Origin: Roseovarius sp. THAF9
GTDB lineage: Bacteria; Pseudomonadota; Alphaproteobacteria; Rhodobacterales; Rhodobacteraceae
Direction: 5' to 3'
Assembly (NCBI RefSeq): GCF_009363715.1
Contig: NZ_CP045404.1
Span: 402,001 to 466,000 of the forward strand
DNA length: 64,000 nucleotides
Made by a program: the position numbers and the translations under genes. Shown here piece after piece: positions 35,704 through 44,867 of the stretch (position 1 is the first letter of the stretch; every line of letters starts with the position of its first letter). A model generated the notes under the pieces. The model was not told the origin of the DNA. It saw only the letters and a list, made by a program, of their open reading frames with translations, and made no database searches.

Positions 35704-36897
35704 ATGTTGGCCGGAAAACGTGTTTTGCTGATCATCGGCGGCGGGATCGCGGCCTACAAGGCGCTGGACCTGATCCGGCGGCTGCGCGAACGGGGCGCGG
35801 CGGTGACGCCGGTTCTGACGAAGGCCGGCGCGGAGTTCGTGACGCCGCTTTCAGTGTCGGCCCTGGCGGGGACGAAGGTGTTTCAGGACCTGTTCGACCT
35901 GACCGACGAGGCCGAGATGGGACACATCGAGTTGAGCCGCAGCGCGGACCTGATCGTGGTGGCGCCCGCGACGGCGGACCTGATGGCGAAGATGGCGACA
36001 GGCCAAGCGGATGATCTGGCCTCGACGCTGCTTTTGGCGACAGACACGGAGGTGCTGCTGGCGCCGGCGATGAACGTGCGAATGTGGGAGCATGCGGCGA
36101 CGCAGCGCAATATCGCGACGTTGCAAGGCGATGGGATCGGGTTCGTCGGACCCAATGCGGGCGACATGGCCTGTGGCGAGCATGGACCGGGGCGCATGTC
36201 GGAGCCGCTGGAGATCGTGGCGGCGGTGGAGGCGCGGCTGGCCGCCGGGCCGCTGGCGGGCAGGCGCGTGATTGTCACCTCGGGGCCGACGCATGAGCCC
36301 ATCGACCCGGTGCGGTATATCGCCAACCGCTCGTCCGGTGCGCAGGGCACGGCGATTGCCAGGGCGCTGGCCGGTGCGGGGGCGGAGGTGGTTTTCGTCA
36401 CCGGGCCAGCGGACGTGAAACCGCCCGAGGGCGTGCAGGTTGTCGCCGTCGAGACTGCGCAGCAGATGCTGGAGGCGGTCGAGTCCGCGTTGCCCGCCGA
36501 TGCGGGCGTCTTTGCCGCCGCCGTCGCGGATTGGCGCGTGGCGAGCGCGGGGGCGCGCAAGATCAAGAAGGAGGGGGGCAAGCTGCCGGTGCTGGAGTTT
36601 GCCGAGAACCCCGATATCCTGGCCACCATCAGCCGGATGGAGGCCGGGCGGCCGTTGCTGGTGGTGGGCTTTGCCGCCGAGACCCATGACGTGGTGGATC
36701 ACGCGACCGCCAAGCGAGCGCGCAAGGGCTGTGACTGGATCGTGGCCAATGACGTGAGCCCGGCGACGGGGATCATGGGCGGGGCGGAGAATGCCGTGAC
36801 GCTGATCACGGCCGAGGGGGCAGAGGAATGGCCGCGCATGTCGAAGGCGGACGTGGCGCAACGGCTGGTGGCGCGGATCGCGGAGGCGTTGGGCTGA
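35704..36897 (+). CDS. coaBC: Phosphopantothenoylcysteine decarboxylase/phosphopantothenate-cysteine ligase
   Basis: A 397-residue bifunctional CoA-pathway enzyme. The CoaC half has the flavodoxin-like [37 protein letters not shown] and the substrate clamp [10 protein letters not shown]; the CoaB half begins [18 protein letters not shown] and has [12 protein letters not shown]. It makes 4'-phosphopantetheine from phosphopantothenate and cysteine. Start 35704 matches the family start (MLAGKRV). dut follows after a repeat, a common alphaproteobacterial order. Confidence 0.95.
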   Translation: MLAGKRVLLIIGGGIAAYKALDLIRRLRERGAAVTPVLTKAGAEFVTPLSVSALAGTKVFQDLFDLTDEAEMGHIELSRSADLIVVAPATADLMAKMATGQADDLASTLLLATDTEVLLAPAMNVRMWEHAATQRNIATLQGDGIGFVGPNAGDMACGEHGPGRMSEPLEIVAAVEARLAAGPLAGRRVIVTSGPTHEPIDPVRYIANRSSGAQGTAIARALAGAGAEVVFVTGPADVKPPEGVQVVAVETAQQMLEAVESALPADAGVFAAAVADWRVASAGARKIKKEGGKLPVLEFAENPDILATISRMEAGRPLLVVGFAAETHDVVDHATAKRARKGCDWIVANDVSPATGIMGGAENAVTLITAEGAEEWPRMSKADVAQRLVARIAEALG

Positions 36898-36928
36898 GGC
36901 GACGGCGGGTGCGCCTAAAGAGTATCTT

Positions 36929-36966
36929 GCCTTCGGCGAGGATATTTATTGCCAGAGGAAAAGCGG
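36929..36966 (+). repeat. Intergenic repeat, GCCTTCGGCGAGGATATTT type, copy D
   Basis: Matches copy C (32540-32577) at most positions including GGATATTT and GCCAGAGGAA. It lies between coaBC and dut. Confidence 0.55.
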
Positions 36967-36979
36967 GAAGAACCGGCGC

Positions 36980-37435
36980 ATGGTAAGCATTTCGGTGATG
37001 TGGGACGACGGCGCGGACCGTGAGTTGGGCCTGCCGCGCTATGAGACGGCGGGGGCGGCGGGGGCGGACCTGCGCGCGAACCTGGCCGACCGGGGCGCGG
37101 TGGTGATCGCGCCGGGGGCGCGGGCTTTGGTGCCGACGGGGCTGCGGCTGGCGATACCCGACGGGTACGAGGTGCAGGTGCGGCCGCGCTCCGGGCTGGC
37201 GTTGAAGCATGGCATCACGCTGCCCAACAGCCCCGGGACGATCGACAGCGATTATCGTGGGCCGTTGGGGGTGATCGTGATGAATGCCGGGGCCGAGCCG
37301 TTCACGGTGGAGCACGGGATGCGGATCGCGCAGATGGTGGTGGCGCCAGTGGTTCAGGCGGCTTTCGATTTGGTGGATAGCCTTGAGGACACCGCGCGCG
37401 GGGCGGGCGGTTTCGGGTCGACGGGGGCAGGCTGA
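36980..37435 (+). CDS. dut: Deoxyuridine 5'-triphosphate nucleotidohydrolase
   Basis: A 151-residue trimeric dUTPase. The five family motifs are seen, for example AGAADLRA-like [35 protein letters not shown] and the C-terminal GAGGFGSTG that closes over the active site. It hydrolyses dUTP to dUMP and pyrophosphate. Its stop overlaps the start of the following MoeB-like gene by one base, so it heads a chain of five overlapping genes. Confidence 0.96.
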   Translation: MVSISVMWDDGADRELGLPRYETAGAAGADLRANLADRGAVVIAPGARALVPTGLRLAIPDGYEVQVRPRSGLALKHGITLPNSPGTIDSDYRGPLGVIVMNAGAEPFTVEHGMRIAQMVVAPVVQAAFDLVDSLEDTARGAGGFGSTGAG

Positions 37436-38499
37436 TGCTGTTGGTGCTTGTGCTTGCCGGGGCGATCTGGGGGCTGGGGGCGTGGATGGGCGCGCCGCGG
37501 CGTCAGCGCTGGATGATGATCGCGATACTGTGGGCGTTCGTGGTGCTGACTCAGCTAGTACTGCCCGATGGGAACGGGTTGCGCGAGGCGACCGGCGGCA
37601 CGGTGGCGCCGTGGTTGCTGCTGGCCGGAGCGGTGGCGCTGGTCCTGGCCTATCGCCAGGTGTTGCGGCGGTTGCGGGGCCGGGTTTCCGAGCCGGAGCC
37701 GGAAAAGCCCAAGGGGCTGTTCGCGCCGACGGAACTGGAACGCTACGCGCGGCATATCGTGCTGCGCGAGATCGGTGGGCCGGGGCAGAAGGCGCTCAAG
37801 CAGGCGAAGGTCCTGGTGATCGGGGCCGGGGGGCTGGGCTCGCCAGCGATCCTTTACCTGGCGGCGGCGGGCGTGGGCCGGATCGGGGTGATCGACGATG
37901 ACGTGGTGGATGCGACGAACCTGCAGCGGCAGGTCATTCATACCGACGCGCGGATCGACATGCCGAAGGTGCATTCTGCGGCGCAGGCGGCGCGGGACGT
38001 GAACCCGTATGTCGAGATGCGCCCCTACGAGCGGCGGTTGAGCGAGGAGATCGCGGCGGACTTGTTTGCCGAGTATGACCTGGTGTTGGACGGGACGGAC
38101 AATTTCGATACGCGCTACCTGGCCAACCGGGTCGCGGTGGCGCAGGGCAAGCCATTGATTTCAGGAGCCTTGTCGCAATGGGAAGGACAGGTGAGCGTGT
38201 TCGACCCCGCGAATGATGCGCCGTGCTACCAGTGCATTTTCCCCGACGCCCCGGCGCCGGGGCTGGCGCCGAGTTGTGCCGAGGCGGGGGTGCTGGGGCC
38301 GTTGCCGGGCGTCGTTGGGTCGATGATGGCGGTGGAAGCCGTGAAGGTGATCGCCGACGCGGGCGCGGCGCTGCGGGGTGAAATGCTGATCTATGACGCC
38401 CTATATGGGGAAAGCCGGAAAATTTCACTGAGCCGCCGGGCGGACTGCCCCGTGTGCGGCCAACGAGGAGAGCAAGATGACCAATCCGCTGTTGAGTGA
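37435..38499 (+). CDS. moeB: MoeB/ThiF-family adenylyltransferase with N-terminal membrane segments
   Basis: A 354-residue E1-like enzyme. Residues about 100-340 are MoeB: RYARHIVLREIGGPGQ, the ATP loop VIGAGGLGSPAILYLA, NLQRQVIHTDARIDMPK, zinc Cys pairs CYQC and CPVC. MoeB adenylates MoaD in molybdopterin synthesis; related proteins act on ThiS. Unlike E. coli MoeB, about 75 residues at the N-terminus form three hydrophobic segments, so the enzyme is probably tethered to the inner membrane. It overlaps dut and the peptidase gene. Confidence 0.86.
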   Translation: MLLVLVLAGAIWGLGAWMGAPRRQRWMMIAILWAFVVLTQLVLPDGNGLREATGGTVAPWLLLAGAVALVLAYRQVLRRLRGRVSEPEPEKPKGLFAPTELERYARHIVLREIGGPGQKALKQAKVLVIGAGGLGSPAILYLAAAGVGRIGVIDDDVVDATNLQRQVIHTDARIDMPKVHSAAQAARDVNPYVEMRPYERRLSEEIAADLFAEYDLVLDGTDNFDTRYLANRVAVAQGKPLISGALSQWEGQVSVFDPANDAPCYQCIFPDAPAPGLAPSCAEAGVLGPLPGVVGSMMAVEAVKVIADAGAALRGEMLIYDALYGESRKISLSRRADCPVCGQRGEQDDQSAVE

Positions 38500-40489
38500 G
38501 TGGAAGACGCCGTTCGAAATGGCGCCGTTCGATGCCGTGTCGGACGAGGATTTCGCCCCGGCGTTCGAGGCCGCGTTGGAAGAGGCACGGGGCGAGATCG
38601 CGGCGATTGCGGACAATACCGAGCCGCCGACTTTCGCCAACACGGTGGAGGCGCTGGAAGTGGCGGGCGACAAGCTGGACAAGGTTTTGTCGGTATTCTT
38701 TACCGTGGTGGGGGCCGACAGCAACGACAGGCGGCAGGAATTGCAGCGAGAATTCAGCCCGAAGCTGGCCGCGTATTCGTCGGAGATCTACGGCAACAAG
38801 GCGCTGTTTCAGCGGATTGCGACACTGTGGGACGCGCGCGAGAGCCTGGGGCTGACCGAGGAGCAGGAGCGCGTGCTGATGTTGACGCATCGCGGGTTTC
38901 GCCGGGCCGGGGCCGGGCTGGAAGGCGAGGCGGACAAGCGGATGCGCGAGATCCGCGCGCGGCTGGCGGAGCTGGGCACGGCGTTCACGCAGAACCTTCT
39001 GAAAGACGAGGCCGGGTGGTTCATGGAGCTGAACGAGGCGGATCTGGAAGGGCTGCCGGAATTCGTCGTGCGCTCGGCCCGGGCGGCGGGCGAGGAGAAA
39101 GGTGCCGACGGGCCGGTGATTACGCTATCGCGATCATTGATCGTGCCGTTCCTGCAGTTCTCGCCGCGGCGTGACCTGCGCGAAAAGGCTTACGCCGCGT
39201 GGACGTCGCGTGGCGCAAATGGGGGCGAGACGGACAACCGAGCGATTGCCGCCGAAGTGCTGGCGCTGCGCGAGGAGCGGGCGAAGCTGTTGGGCTACGA
39301 GAGTTTCGCGGCGTTCAAGCTGGAGACCGAGATGGCCAAGACGCCGGAGGCGGTGCGCGGCCTTCTGATGGATGTCTGGGGGCCGGCCCGCGCGCAGGCG
39401 GAGGCGGATGCCGCCGTGCTGACCGAAATGATGCGGGAAGATGGCGTGAACGGGCCTTTGGAGCCTTGGGATTGGCGGTATTATTCCGAGAAGCGGCGCA
39501 AGATCGAGCATGACCTGGATGAAACGGCGTTGAAGCCGTATTTGCAGCTGGATCGCATGATCGAGGCGGCGTTCGCCTGTGCCCATCGGCTGTTCGGGCT
39601 GGAGTTCAAGCGGCTGGACGTGCCGCTGTACCACCCCGATTGCCGGGCGTGGGAGGTGACGCGGGACGGGCGTCACGTGGCTGTCTTCATCGGGGATTAT
39701 TTTGCGCGGGGGTCCAAGCGGTCGGGGGCGTGGTGCTCGGCGATGCGCGGGCAGCGGAAGTTCCCCGATGTGAAGGGGCCGGTGGTGATCAACGTGTGCA
39801 ATTTCGCCAAGGGCGATCCGGCGTTGTTGAGCTATGACGACGCGCGGACGCTGTTTCACGAGTTCGGCCACGCGCTGCACCAGATGCTTTCGGACGTGAC
39901 CTATGAGAGCATTTCGGGCACGTCCGTGGCGCGGGATTTCGTGGAGTTGCCGAGCCAGCTCTATGAACACTGGCTGGAAGTGCCGGAGGTCCTGTCGGAG
40001 TTTGCCACCCATGCCGAGACGGGCGAGCCGATGCCGCAGGAAATGCTGGACAAGGTGCTGGGCGCTGCCACTTACGATATGGGGTTCCAGACGGTGGAAT
40101 ACGTGGCCTCGGCCATGGTGGATTTGGCCTTCCACGAAGGGGAGGCTCCCAACGATCCGATGGCGAAACAGGCCGAAGTGCTGGCGGAGATGGGAATGCC
40201 GCATGCGATCCGGATGCGCCACGCGACGCCGCATTTCGCGCATGTGTTCAGTGGAGATGGGTATTCCAGTGGGTATTACAGCTACATGTGGTCCGAAGTG
40301 ATGGATGCGGATGCATTCGCTGCCTTCGAGGAAGCGGGCGGGGCGTTTGACGCGGAAAAGGCGAAGGCGCTGGAGGAGAATATCCTGTCGACCGGCGGCT
40401 CGCGCGAGGCGGAGGAGTTGTACCTTGCCTTCCGGGGGCGGATGCCAGGGGTCGAGGCGCTGTTGAAAGGGCGAGGGCTGGCGGCATGA
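38477..40489 (+). CDS. M3 family oligopeptidase (peptidyl-dipeptidase Dcp/oligopeptidase A type)
   Basis: A 670-residue cytoplasmic metallopeptidase. The zinc motif is [11 protein letters not shown], with the downstream Glu region [21 protein letters not shown], and the substrate loop [14 protein letters not shown] is typical of the family. It cleaves short peptides. Its first 23 bases overlap the end of moeB, with CGAGGAG as ribosome site inside moeB, and its end overlaps rppH by four bases. Confidence 0.92.
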   Translation: MTNPLLSEWKTPFEMAPFDAVSDEDFAPAFEAALEEARGEIAAIADNTEPPTFANTVEALEVAGDKLDKVLSVFFTVVGADSNDRRQELQREFSPKLAAYSSEIYGNKALFQRIATLWDARESLGLTEEQERVLMLTHRGFRRAGAGLEGEADKRMREIRARLAELGTAFTQNLLKDEAGWFMELNEADLEGLPEFVVRSARAAGEEKGADGPVITLSRSLIVPFLQFSPRRDLREKAYAAWTSRGANGGETDNRAIAAEVLALREERAKLLGYESFAAFKLETEMAKTPEAVRGLLMDVWGPARAQAEADAAVLTEMMREDGVNGPLEPWDWRYYSEKRRKIEHDLDETALKPYLQLDRMIEAAFACAHRLFGLEFKRLDVPLYHPDCRAWEVTRDGRHVAVFIGDYFARGSKRSGAWCSAMRGQRKFPDVKGPVVINVCNFAKGDPALLSYDDARTLFHEFGHALHQMLSDVTYESISGTSVARDFVELPSQLYEHWLEVPEVLSEFATHAETGEPMPQEMLDKVLGAATYDMGFQTVEYVASAMVDLAFHEGEAPNDPMAKQAEVLAEMGMPHAIRMRHATPHFAHVFSGDGYSSGYYSYMWSEVMDADAFAAFEEAGGAFDAEKAKALEENILSTGGSREAEELYLAFRGRMPGVEALLKGRGLAA

Positions 40490-40968
40490 CACCGGAAGAG
40501 ATCGAGAAACTGCCCTATCGGCCCTGCGCGGGCGTGATGCTGGTGAACGGGGACGGGAATGTTTTTGTCGGACAGCGGATCGACAGCGAGTATGACGCCT
40601 GGCAGATGCCGCAGGGCGGGATCGACGAGGGCGAGGCGCCGCGCGATGCGGCCCTGCGCGAGCTTTGGGAAGAGACCGGGGTGAAGGCCGATCTGGTGAC
40701 GGTGGAGGCGGAGACGCCGGAGTGGATTCCCTACGACCTGCCGCATGAGCTGGTGCCGAAGCTGTGGAAGGCGCGGTACCGGGGGCAGATGCAGAAATGG
40801 TTTCTGCTGCGATTTCACGGGACCGATGCGGATGTGGACATCACCCTGCCGCCGGCGGAGTTTTCCGAGTGGAAATGGATCGCGCCCGAGGACGTGGTGG
40901 ACGCGATCGTGCCGTTCAAGCGCGGGGTCTATGCCAAGGTGATGGAGGCGTTCGGAGACAGGCTATGA
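40486..40968 (+). CDS. rppH: RNA pyrophosphohydrolase
   Basis: A 160-residue Nudix hydrolase. The Nudix box is [22 protein letters not shown] and the start [22 protein letters not shown] is diagnostic of RppH. It removes pyrophosphate from 5' ends of mRNA or cleaves dinucleoside polyphosphates. It overlaps the peptidase upstream (ATGA) and the secreted-protein gene downstream (ATGA), so all are coupled. Confidence 0.93.
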   Translation: MTPEEIEKLPYRPCAGVMLVNGDGNVFVGQRIDSEYDAWQMPQGGIDEGEAPRDAALRELWEETGVKADLVTVEAETPEWIPYDLPHELVPKLWKARYRGQMQKWFLLRFHGTDADVDITLPPAEFSEWKWIAPEDVVDAIVPFKRGVYAKVMEAFGDRL

Positions 40969-41444
40969 AGACGTTTTTGACGAGCATGGCCTTTGTCCTG
41001 GCGGCAGGACCGGTGCTGGCGCTGTCGTGTCTGCGGCCGGACGTGGCGCGGACCTATAGCCAGGCGTCGGAGGCGGAGCAGGCCTACGTCGTCGTGACCG
41101 GCGAATTGCGGTTCGACGAGGCGCGGTTGCCGAAGAACGACGGGACGAACAAGGATCGGCGCAACGTGACGATCCCGGCGCGGCTGGAGGGTAGGTCGTT
41201 ATCGCGCGCAGGGTTCACGACGCCGTTCGCTCGGGACATAACGCTGGAAGTGCGGTGCTTCGGGCCGTGGTGCGGCGGGGCGCGGTCGGGGGTGGAGTAC
41301 CTCGTTTTCTTGGAAAAGCATGGTCGGAACCTGGTGATGGTCGCGGATCCCTGCGGCAGCTGGGCGTTTCTCGAGCCGTCGCCCGCGCAGGTGAAACAGG
41401 TGGAGACCTGCATCGGCGGGCTGGAGTGTGTGCCGCTGAAGTGA
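40965..41444 (+). CDS. Secreted protein of unknown function
   Basis: A 159-residue protein with a signal peptide ([12 protein letters not shown]). The mature part has Cys residues in [26 protein letters not shown] and [12 protein letters not shown], suggesting two or three disulfides. The pattern resembles roseobacterial hypothetical proteins but no function is known to me. It ends the dut operon; downstream lies a repeat-rich, gene-free 360 bp. Confidence 0.75.
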   Translation: MKTFLTSMAFVLAAGPVLALSCLRPDVARTYSQASEAEQAYVVVTGELRFDEARLPKNDGTNKDRRNVTIPARLEGRSLSRAGFTTPFARDITLEVRCFGPWCGGARSGVEYLVFLEKHGRNLVMVADPCGSWAFLEPSPAQVKQVETCIGGLECVPLK

Positions 41445-41452
41445 GGGTGGAG

Positions 41453-41477
41453 GCGTGGGTTTTCAACCACCCTAAGA
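41453..41477 (+). repeat. 25-bp direct repeat, left copy, around MITE-like element
   Basis: Matches 41736-41760 at 22 of 25 positions. It contains a near-palindrome GTGGGTTTTCAACCAC. The hairpin GTCCCGG-N7-CCGGGAC follows at 41479-41499 and may end the dut operon. Confidence 0.6.
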
Positions 41478-41478
41478 G

Positions 41479-41499
41479 GTCCCGGATTGGGTCCGGGAC
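41479..41499 (+). terminator. Hairpin after the dut-rppH operon
   Basis: Perfect 7-bp arms GTCCCGG and CCGGGAC around ATTGGGT. No T-run follows, so it may be a processing or end-stabilising structure. Confidence 0.45.
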
Positions 41500-41512
41500 G
41501 GGTTGAGTGGGG

Positions 41513-41722
41513 CCGCGCGGGATCAAGGCCGCAGGCCGCCGCGCATCGCCGGGCCGCCTCGTCACGCCAGAGGCGTGCCGATAACATTGGCGCACCTAGG
41601 GTGCGACGGCACGGCGATTTGGTAAGGCTTGGTGCGCCGCTTAACGGGCTTGCGGGTTTGGCGGGTATAAAGTGCTCAGAAAGACTGTCGGGTCGCCGCA
41701 CCGCGGCCCGGCGATGCGCGGC
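41513..41722. repeat. MITE-like inverted-repeat element, copy 2
   Basis: Left arm 41538-41557 and right arm 41703-41722 are a perfect 20-bp inverted repeat. Internal blocks are identical to copy 1 (23412-23585). Relative to copy 1 it has an extra stretch after the left arm with two small perfect hairpins, CACGCC-AGA-GGCGTG (41563-41577) and CGCACC-TAG-GGTGCG (41591-41605). It encodes no protein. Confidence 0.8.
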
Positions 41723-41735
41723 TTCGTAAATGGGC

Positions 41736-41760
41736 GCGTGGGTTGTCACCCACCCCAAGA
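41736..41760 (+). repeat. 25-bp direct repeat, right copy
   Basis: Partner of 41453-41477. It contains GTGGGT-TGTC-ACCCAC. The pair brackets copy 2 of the MITE-like element. Confidence 0.6.
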
Positions 41761-41776
41761 TTCGGACTCGAAATGA

Positions 41777-41791
41777 GAACAAAAGGTGAAT
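41777..41791 (+). promoter_or_regulatory. Near-consensus LexA (SOS) box of dnaE2
   Basis: GAAC-N7-GAAT, one base off the alphaproteobacterial GAAC-N7-GAAC LexA site, 17 bases before the dnaE2 ATG. SOS control is known for dnaE2 in related bacteria, which supports the call. Confidence 0.55.
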
Positions 41792-41807
41792 ATGATGGGG
41801 GCCTGCC

Positions 41808-44774
41808 ATGTTCACCGAATTGTCGATCACCTCCAACTTCACCTTCCTGACCGGGGCGTCCCATGCCGAGGAATACGTGGCGCGGGCGGCGGAGCTGGGC
41901 CTGGCGGGGCTGGCCATTGCCGACGAGAACTCGGTCGCCGGCGTCGTGCGCGCCCACGCGGCGGTGCGCGAGATTGCACGGGTGGTGGCCGAGCGGGAGC
42001 GGATCGAGGCGCGCGACGGCGCCATAGGCCCGCCCGCGCCGGAGCCGCGCGCGCCCGAGTGGGCCCATGTGCCGCGCTTCTACCCCGCCGCGCGGCTGGT
42101 GCTGCGCGAGGGGCTGGTGCTGACCGCCCTGCCCGAGACGCGGCAAGGGTGGGGCCGGCTGAGCCGGTTGATCAGTGCCGGGCGGCTGCGGGTCGAGAAG
42201 GGTGAGTGCGATCTGCGGCTGGACGACCTGCTGGAGGGGATGGAGGACATCGTGCTGTTGCTGCATCCGCCCGAGGGGGCTTTGCGGGACTGGAAGCGTC
42301 ACGCGGGGCGGCTGGTGAAGGGTGTTGGGGGGCAGTGTTACCTGCTGATGGCGCCGCGCTATGAAGGTCAGGATGCGGCGCGGTTTGACCGGCTGGCGGG
42401 GCTGGCAGAGGAGTTGGGCTTGGAAACAGTGGCCTCGGCCCTGCCCGCGATGCACCACGCGCGGCGGCGACGGCTGGCGGATGTGCTGACCGCGATAAGG
42501 CAGGGGCGGCGGGTGGACGAGTTGGGCCGCGCCGCCTTGGCCAATGGGGAGCAGCGGTTGCGCTCGGGGTCTGAGATGCTGCGGCTGTTCGCGGGCCACG
42601 AGGACGCGGTGCGGCGCACGGGAGAGGTGGCGGCGCGGTTGCGCTTTTCGCTCGACGAGTTGCGGTATGAGTATCCCAGCGAGGTGTCGCAGGGGGAAAC
42701 GGCGGCGCAAAGGCTGCGGCGGCTGGCGATGGAGGGGTTGCGCTGGCGCTATCCCGACGGCGCGCCGGAGCGGGTGCGCGGGATGATCGAGCACGAGCTG
42801 AGCCTGATCGCCAAGCTGAATTACGAGCCCTATTTCCTGACGGTGCGCGACGTGGTGGCCTTTGCCCGGTCGCGTGGCATCCTGTGCCAGGGGCGCGGGT
42901 CGGCCGCCAATTCGGTGGTGTGCTATTGCCTGGGCGTGACCTCAGTCAGCCCGGAAACCGGCACGATGGTCTTTGAGCGGTTCGTCAGCGAAGCGCGCAA
43001 CGAGCCGCCCGATATTGACGTGGATTTCGAGCATGAGCGGCGTGAGGAGGTGATCCAGCATATCTACGAGCGCTATGGCCGGCACCGCGCGGGGCTGTGC
43101 GCGACGGTGATCCATTACCGCGGCAAGCGGGCCATCCGCGAGGTCGGCGCGGCGATGGGGCTGAGCCAGGACACGGTGGGGGCGCTCAGCTCGCAGTTAT
43201 GGGGGTTCTTTGCGACCTCGGGCGCGGTGGAGCGGGAGCGGATGCGCGAGATCGGGCTTGATCCCGACGACCGGCGGCTGCGCCAGACGATGGAACTGGT
43301 GCGCGAGATCGAGGGGTTTCCGCGGCATCTGAGCCAGCATGTGGGCGGGTTCGTCATCACCGAGGGGCGGCTGGACGAGTTGGTACCCATTGAGAACGCC
43401 ACGATGGAAGGCCGTACTGTGATTTGCTGGGACAAGGACGATATCGACGCGCTGGGCATCCTGAAGGTCGACGTGCTGGCGCTGGGGATGTTGAGCTGCC
43501 TGCGCAAGGCATTCGACCTGATCGACCAGCATCACGGGCAGGCGCATACGCTGGCCTCGCTGCCGCCGGAAGACCCGCGCGTCTATGACATGCTGTGCAA
43601 GGCGGACACGATCGGGGTGTTCCAGGTGGAGTCGCGCGCGCAGATGAATTTCCTGCCGCGCATGAGACCGCGGACGTTTTATGACCTGGTGATCGAGGTG
43701 GCGATCATCCGGCCGGGGCCGATCCAGGGCGACATGGTGCATCCCTATATCCGGCGGCGGAATGGCGAGGAAAGGGTCGAGTTTCCGTCCGATGAGCTGG
43801 GTCGGGTTCTGGGCAAGACGCTGGGCGTGCCGCTGTTCCAGGAGCAGGCGATGCAGATCGCCATCATCGGCGCGGGGTTCACGCCGGACGAGGCAGACCG
43901 GCTGCGCCGGTCGCTGGCGACGTTCAAGAAACACGGGAACGTAAGCGAGTTCCGCACGCGGTTCCTGCGCGGCATGCGGGCCAATGGCTATGACATGGAT
44001 TTTGCCGAGCGGTGTTTCAGCCAGATCGAGGGGTTCGGCAGCTACGGCTTTCCCGAAAGCCATGCGGCGAGCTTTGCGCTGCTGGTCTATGCCAGTGCAT
44101 GGGTCAAGCGGCACCATCCGGGGATCTTTGCCTGTGCGCTTTTGAACGCACAGCCGATGGGGTTCTACGCACCGGCGCAGATCGTGCGGGACGCGCGGGA
44201 GCACGGGGTGGAGGTGCGGCCCGTGTGCATCAACGCCAGTTTCTGGGACAACGTGATGGAGCCCGACGAGGCGGGCGGGCTGGCCCTGCGGTTGGGGTTC
44301 CGGCAGGTCAAGGGGATGGTGGAGGAAGACGCCCACTGGATCACCGCGGCGCGGGGCAACGGGTATCGCGAGGTGAGCGACGTGTGGCGCCGCGCGGGCG
44401 TGGCGCCCGAGGTCATGACGCGGCTGGCCGAGGCGGATGCCTTTGCCGGCATCGACGTGGCGCGGCGGGGCGCGCTGTGGGAAACGCACGCGATGGTGGG
44501 CAAGGGGGCGCTGCCGCTCTTCGCCGGGGACATGGAAGGCGAGGCGGTGTTCGAGCCCGGCGTGGACCTGCCCGCCATGACGACGGGCGAGGAAGTGGTG
44601 GAGGATTACGTCTCGATGCGGTTGTCGCTGAAGGCGCATCCCTTGGCGCTGCTCAGGGATGTGTTGACGCCTGCCGCTTCGACACGGCACCCACCCGTGT
44701 CGAAGCGGCAGGGGGAAGACACGCAGACCTCATCACGCGCGGCAGATGTCGGAGCCTCCGGCGGGAGTATTTGA
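41808..44774 (+). CDS. dnaE2: Error-prone DNA polymerase DnaE2, C-terminally truncated
   Basis: A 988-residue C-family polymerase. The PHP domain begins ELSITSNFTFLTGASHAEEYV, the catalytic aspartates are in PPDIDVDFEHERR, and the fingers region has GRGSAANSVVCYCLG. DnaE2 makes mutagenic translesion synthesis. Homology ends at VEDYVSMRLSLKAHPLALLRD; family members continue for about 95 residues with an OB-fold domain. Here the last 35 residues are encoded by an inverted repeat and intergenic-repeat DNA and look unrelated. No imuA or imuB gene is adjacent. Function may be impaired. Confidence 0.87.
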   Translation: MFTELSITSNFTFLTGASHAEEYVARAAELGLAGLAIADENSVAGVVRAHAAVREIARVVAERERIEARDGAIGPPAPEPRAPEWAHVPRFYPAARLVLREGLVLTALPETRQGWGRLSRLISAGRLRVEKGECDLRLDDLLEGMEDIVLLLHPPEGALRDWKRHAGRLVKGVGGQCYLLMAPRYEGQDAARFDRLAGLAEELGLETVASALPAMHHARRRRLADVLTAIRQGRRVDELGRAALANGEQRLRSGSEMLRLFAGHEDAVRRTGEVAARLRFSLDELRYEYPSEVSQGETAAQRLRRLAMEGLRWRYPDGAPERVRGMIEHELSLIAKLNYEPYFLTVRDVVAFARSRGILCQGRGSAANSVVCYCLGVTSVSPETGTMVFERFVSEARNEPPDIDVDFEHERREEVIQHIYERYGRHRAGLCATVIHYRGKRAIREVGAAMGLSQDTVGALSSQLWGFFATSGAVERERMREIGLDPDDRRLRQTMELVREIEGFPRHLSQHVGGFVITEGRLDELVPIENATMEGRTVICWDKDDIDALGILKVDVLALGMLSCLRKAFDLIDQHHGQAHTLASLPPEDPRVYDMLCKADTIGVFQVESRAQMNFLPRMRPRTFYDLVIEVAIIRPGPIQGDMVHPYIRRRNGEERVEFPSDELGRVLGKTLGVPLFQEQAMQIAIIGAGFTPDEADRLRRSLATFKKHGNVSEFRTRFLRGMRANGYDMDFAERCFSQIEGFGSYGFPESHAASFALLVYASAWVKRHHPGIFACALLNAQPMGFYAPAQIVRDAREHGVEVRPVCINASFWDNVMEPDEAGGLALRLGFRQVKGMVEEDAHWITAARGNGYREVSDVWRRAGVAPEVMTRLAEADAFAGIDVARRGALWETHAMVGKGALPLFAGDMEGEAVFEPGVDLPAMTTGEEVVEDYVSMRLSLKAHPLALLRDVLTPAASTRHPPVSKRQGEDTQTSSRAADVGASGGSI
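44671..44711. repeat. Perfect 17-bp inverted repeat at the dnaE2 breakpoint
   Basis: CTGCCGCTTCGACACGG and its exact reverse complement are separated by CACCCAC. The repeat lies where DnaE2 homology ends and is translated in the present frame. Confidence 0.8.
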
Positions 44775-44820
44775 AGAACGATGAAAGGGTTTTCGGCTTT
44801 CATTGTTCCAGAAATACTCC
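44764..44820. repeat. Large inverted repeat of the GGAGTATTTG intergenic family
   Basis: Two arms of 24 bases match at about 20 positions, each running from GGAGTATTT to ATGAAAG, around a short loop. The dnaE2 stop codon lies inside. It could serve as a bidirectional terminator. Confidence 0.65.
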
Positions 44821-44830
44821 GGGGAGGAGG

Positions 44831-44867
44831 CCGAAACGCAGTTTCGGGCGGAGGGGCAGCGCCCCTC
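44831..44867. terminator. Two hairpins downstream of manB, repeat family end
   Basis: CCGAAAC-GCA-GTTTCGG (44831-44847) and GAGGGGC-AGC-GCCCCTC (44851-44867). The second hairpin is identical to that at 16483-16499. They follow the manB stop on the minus strand. Confidence 0.6.

Noticed and set aside
41808..44774. Replicative polymerase DnaE1 as an alternative call
   Set aside because: The N-terminal wording (SNFTFLTGASHAEEYV), the shorter length and the SOS-type box fit DnaE2.
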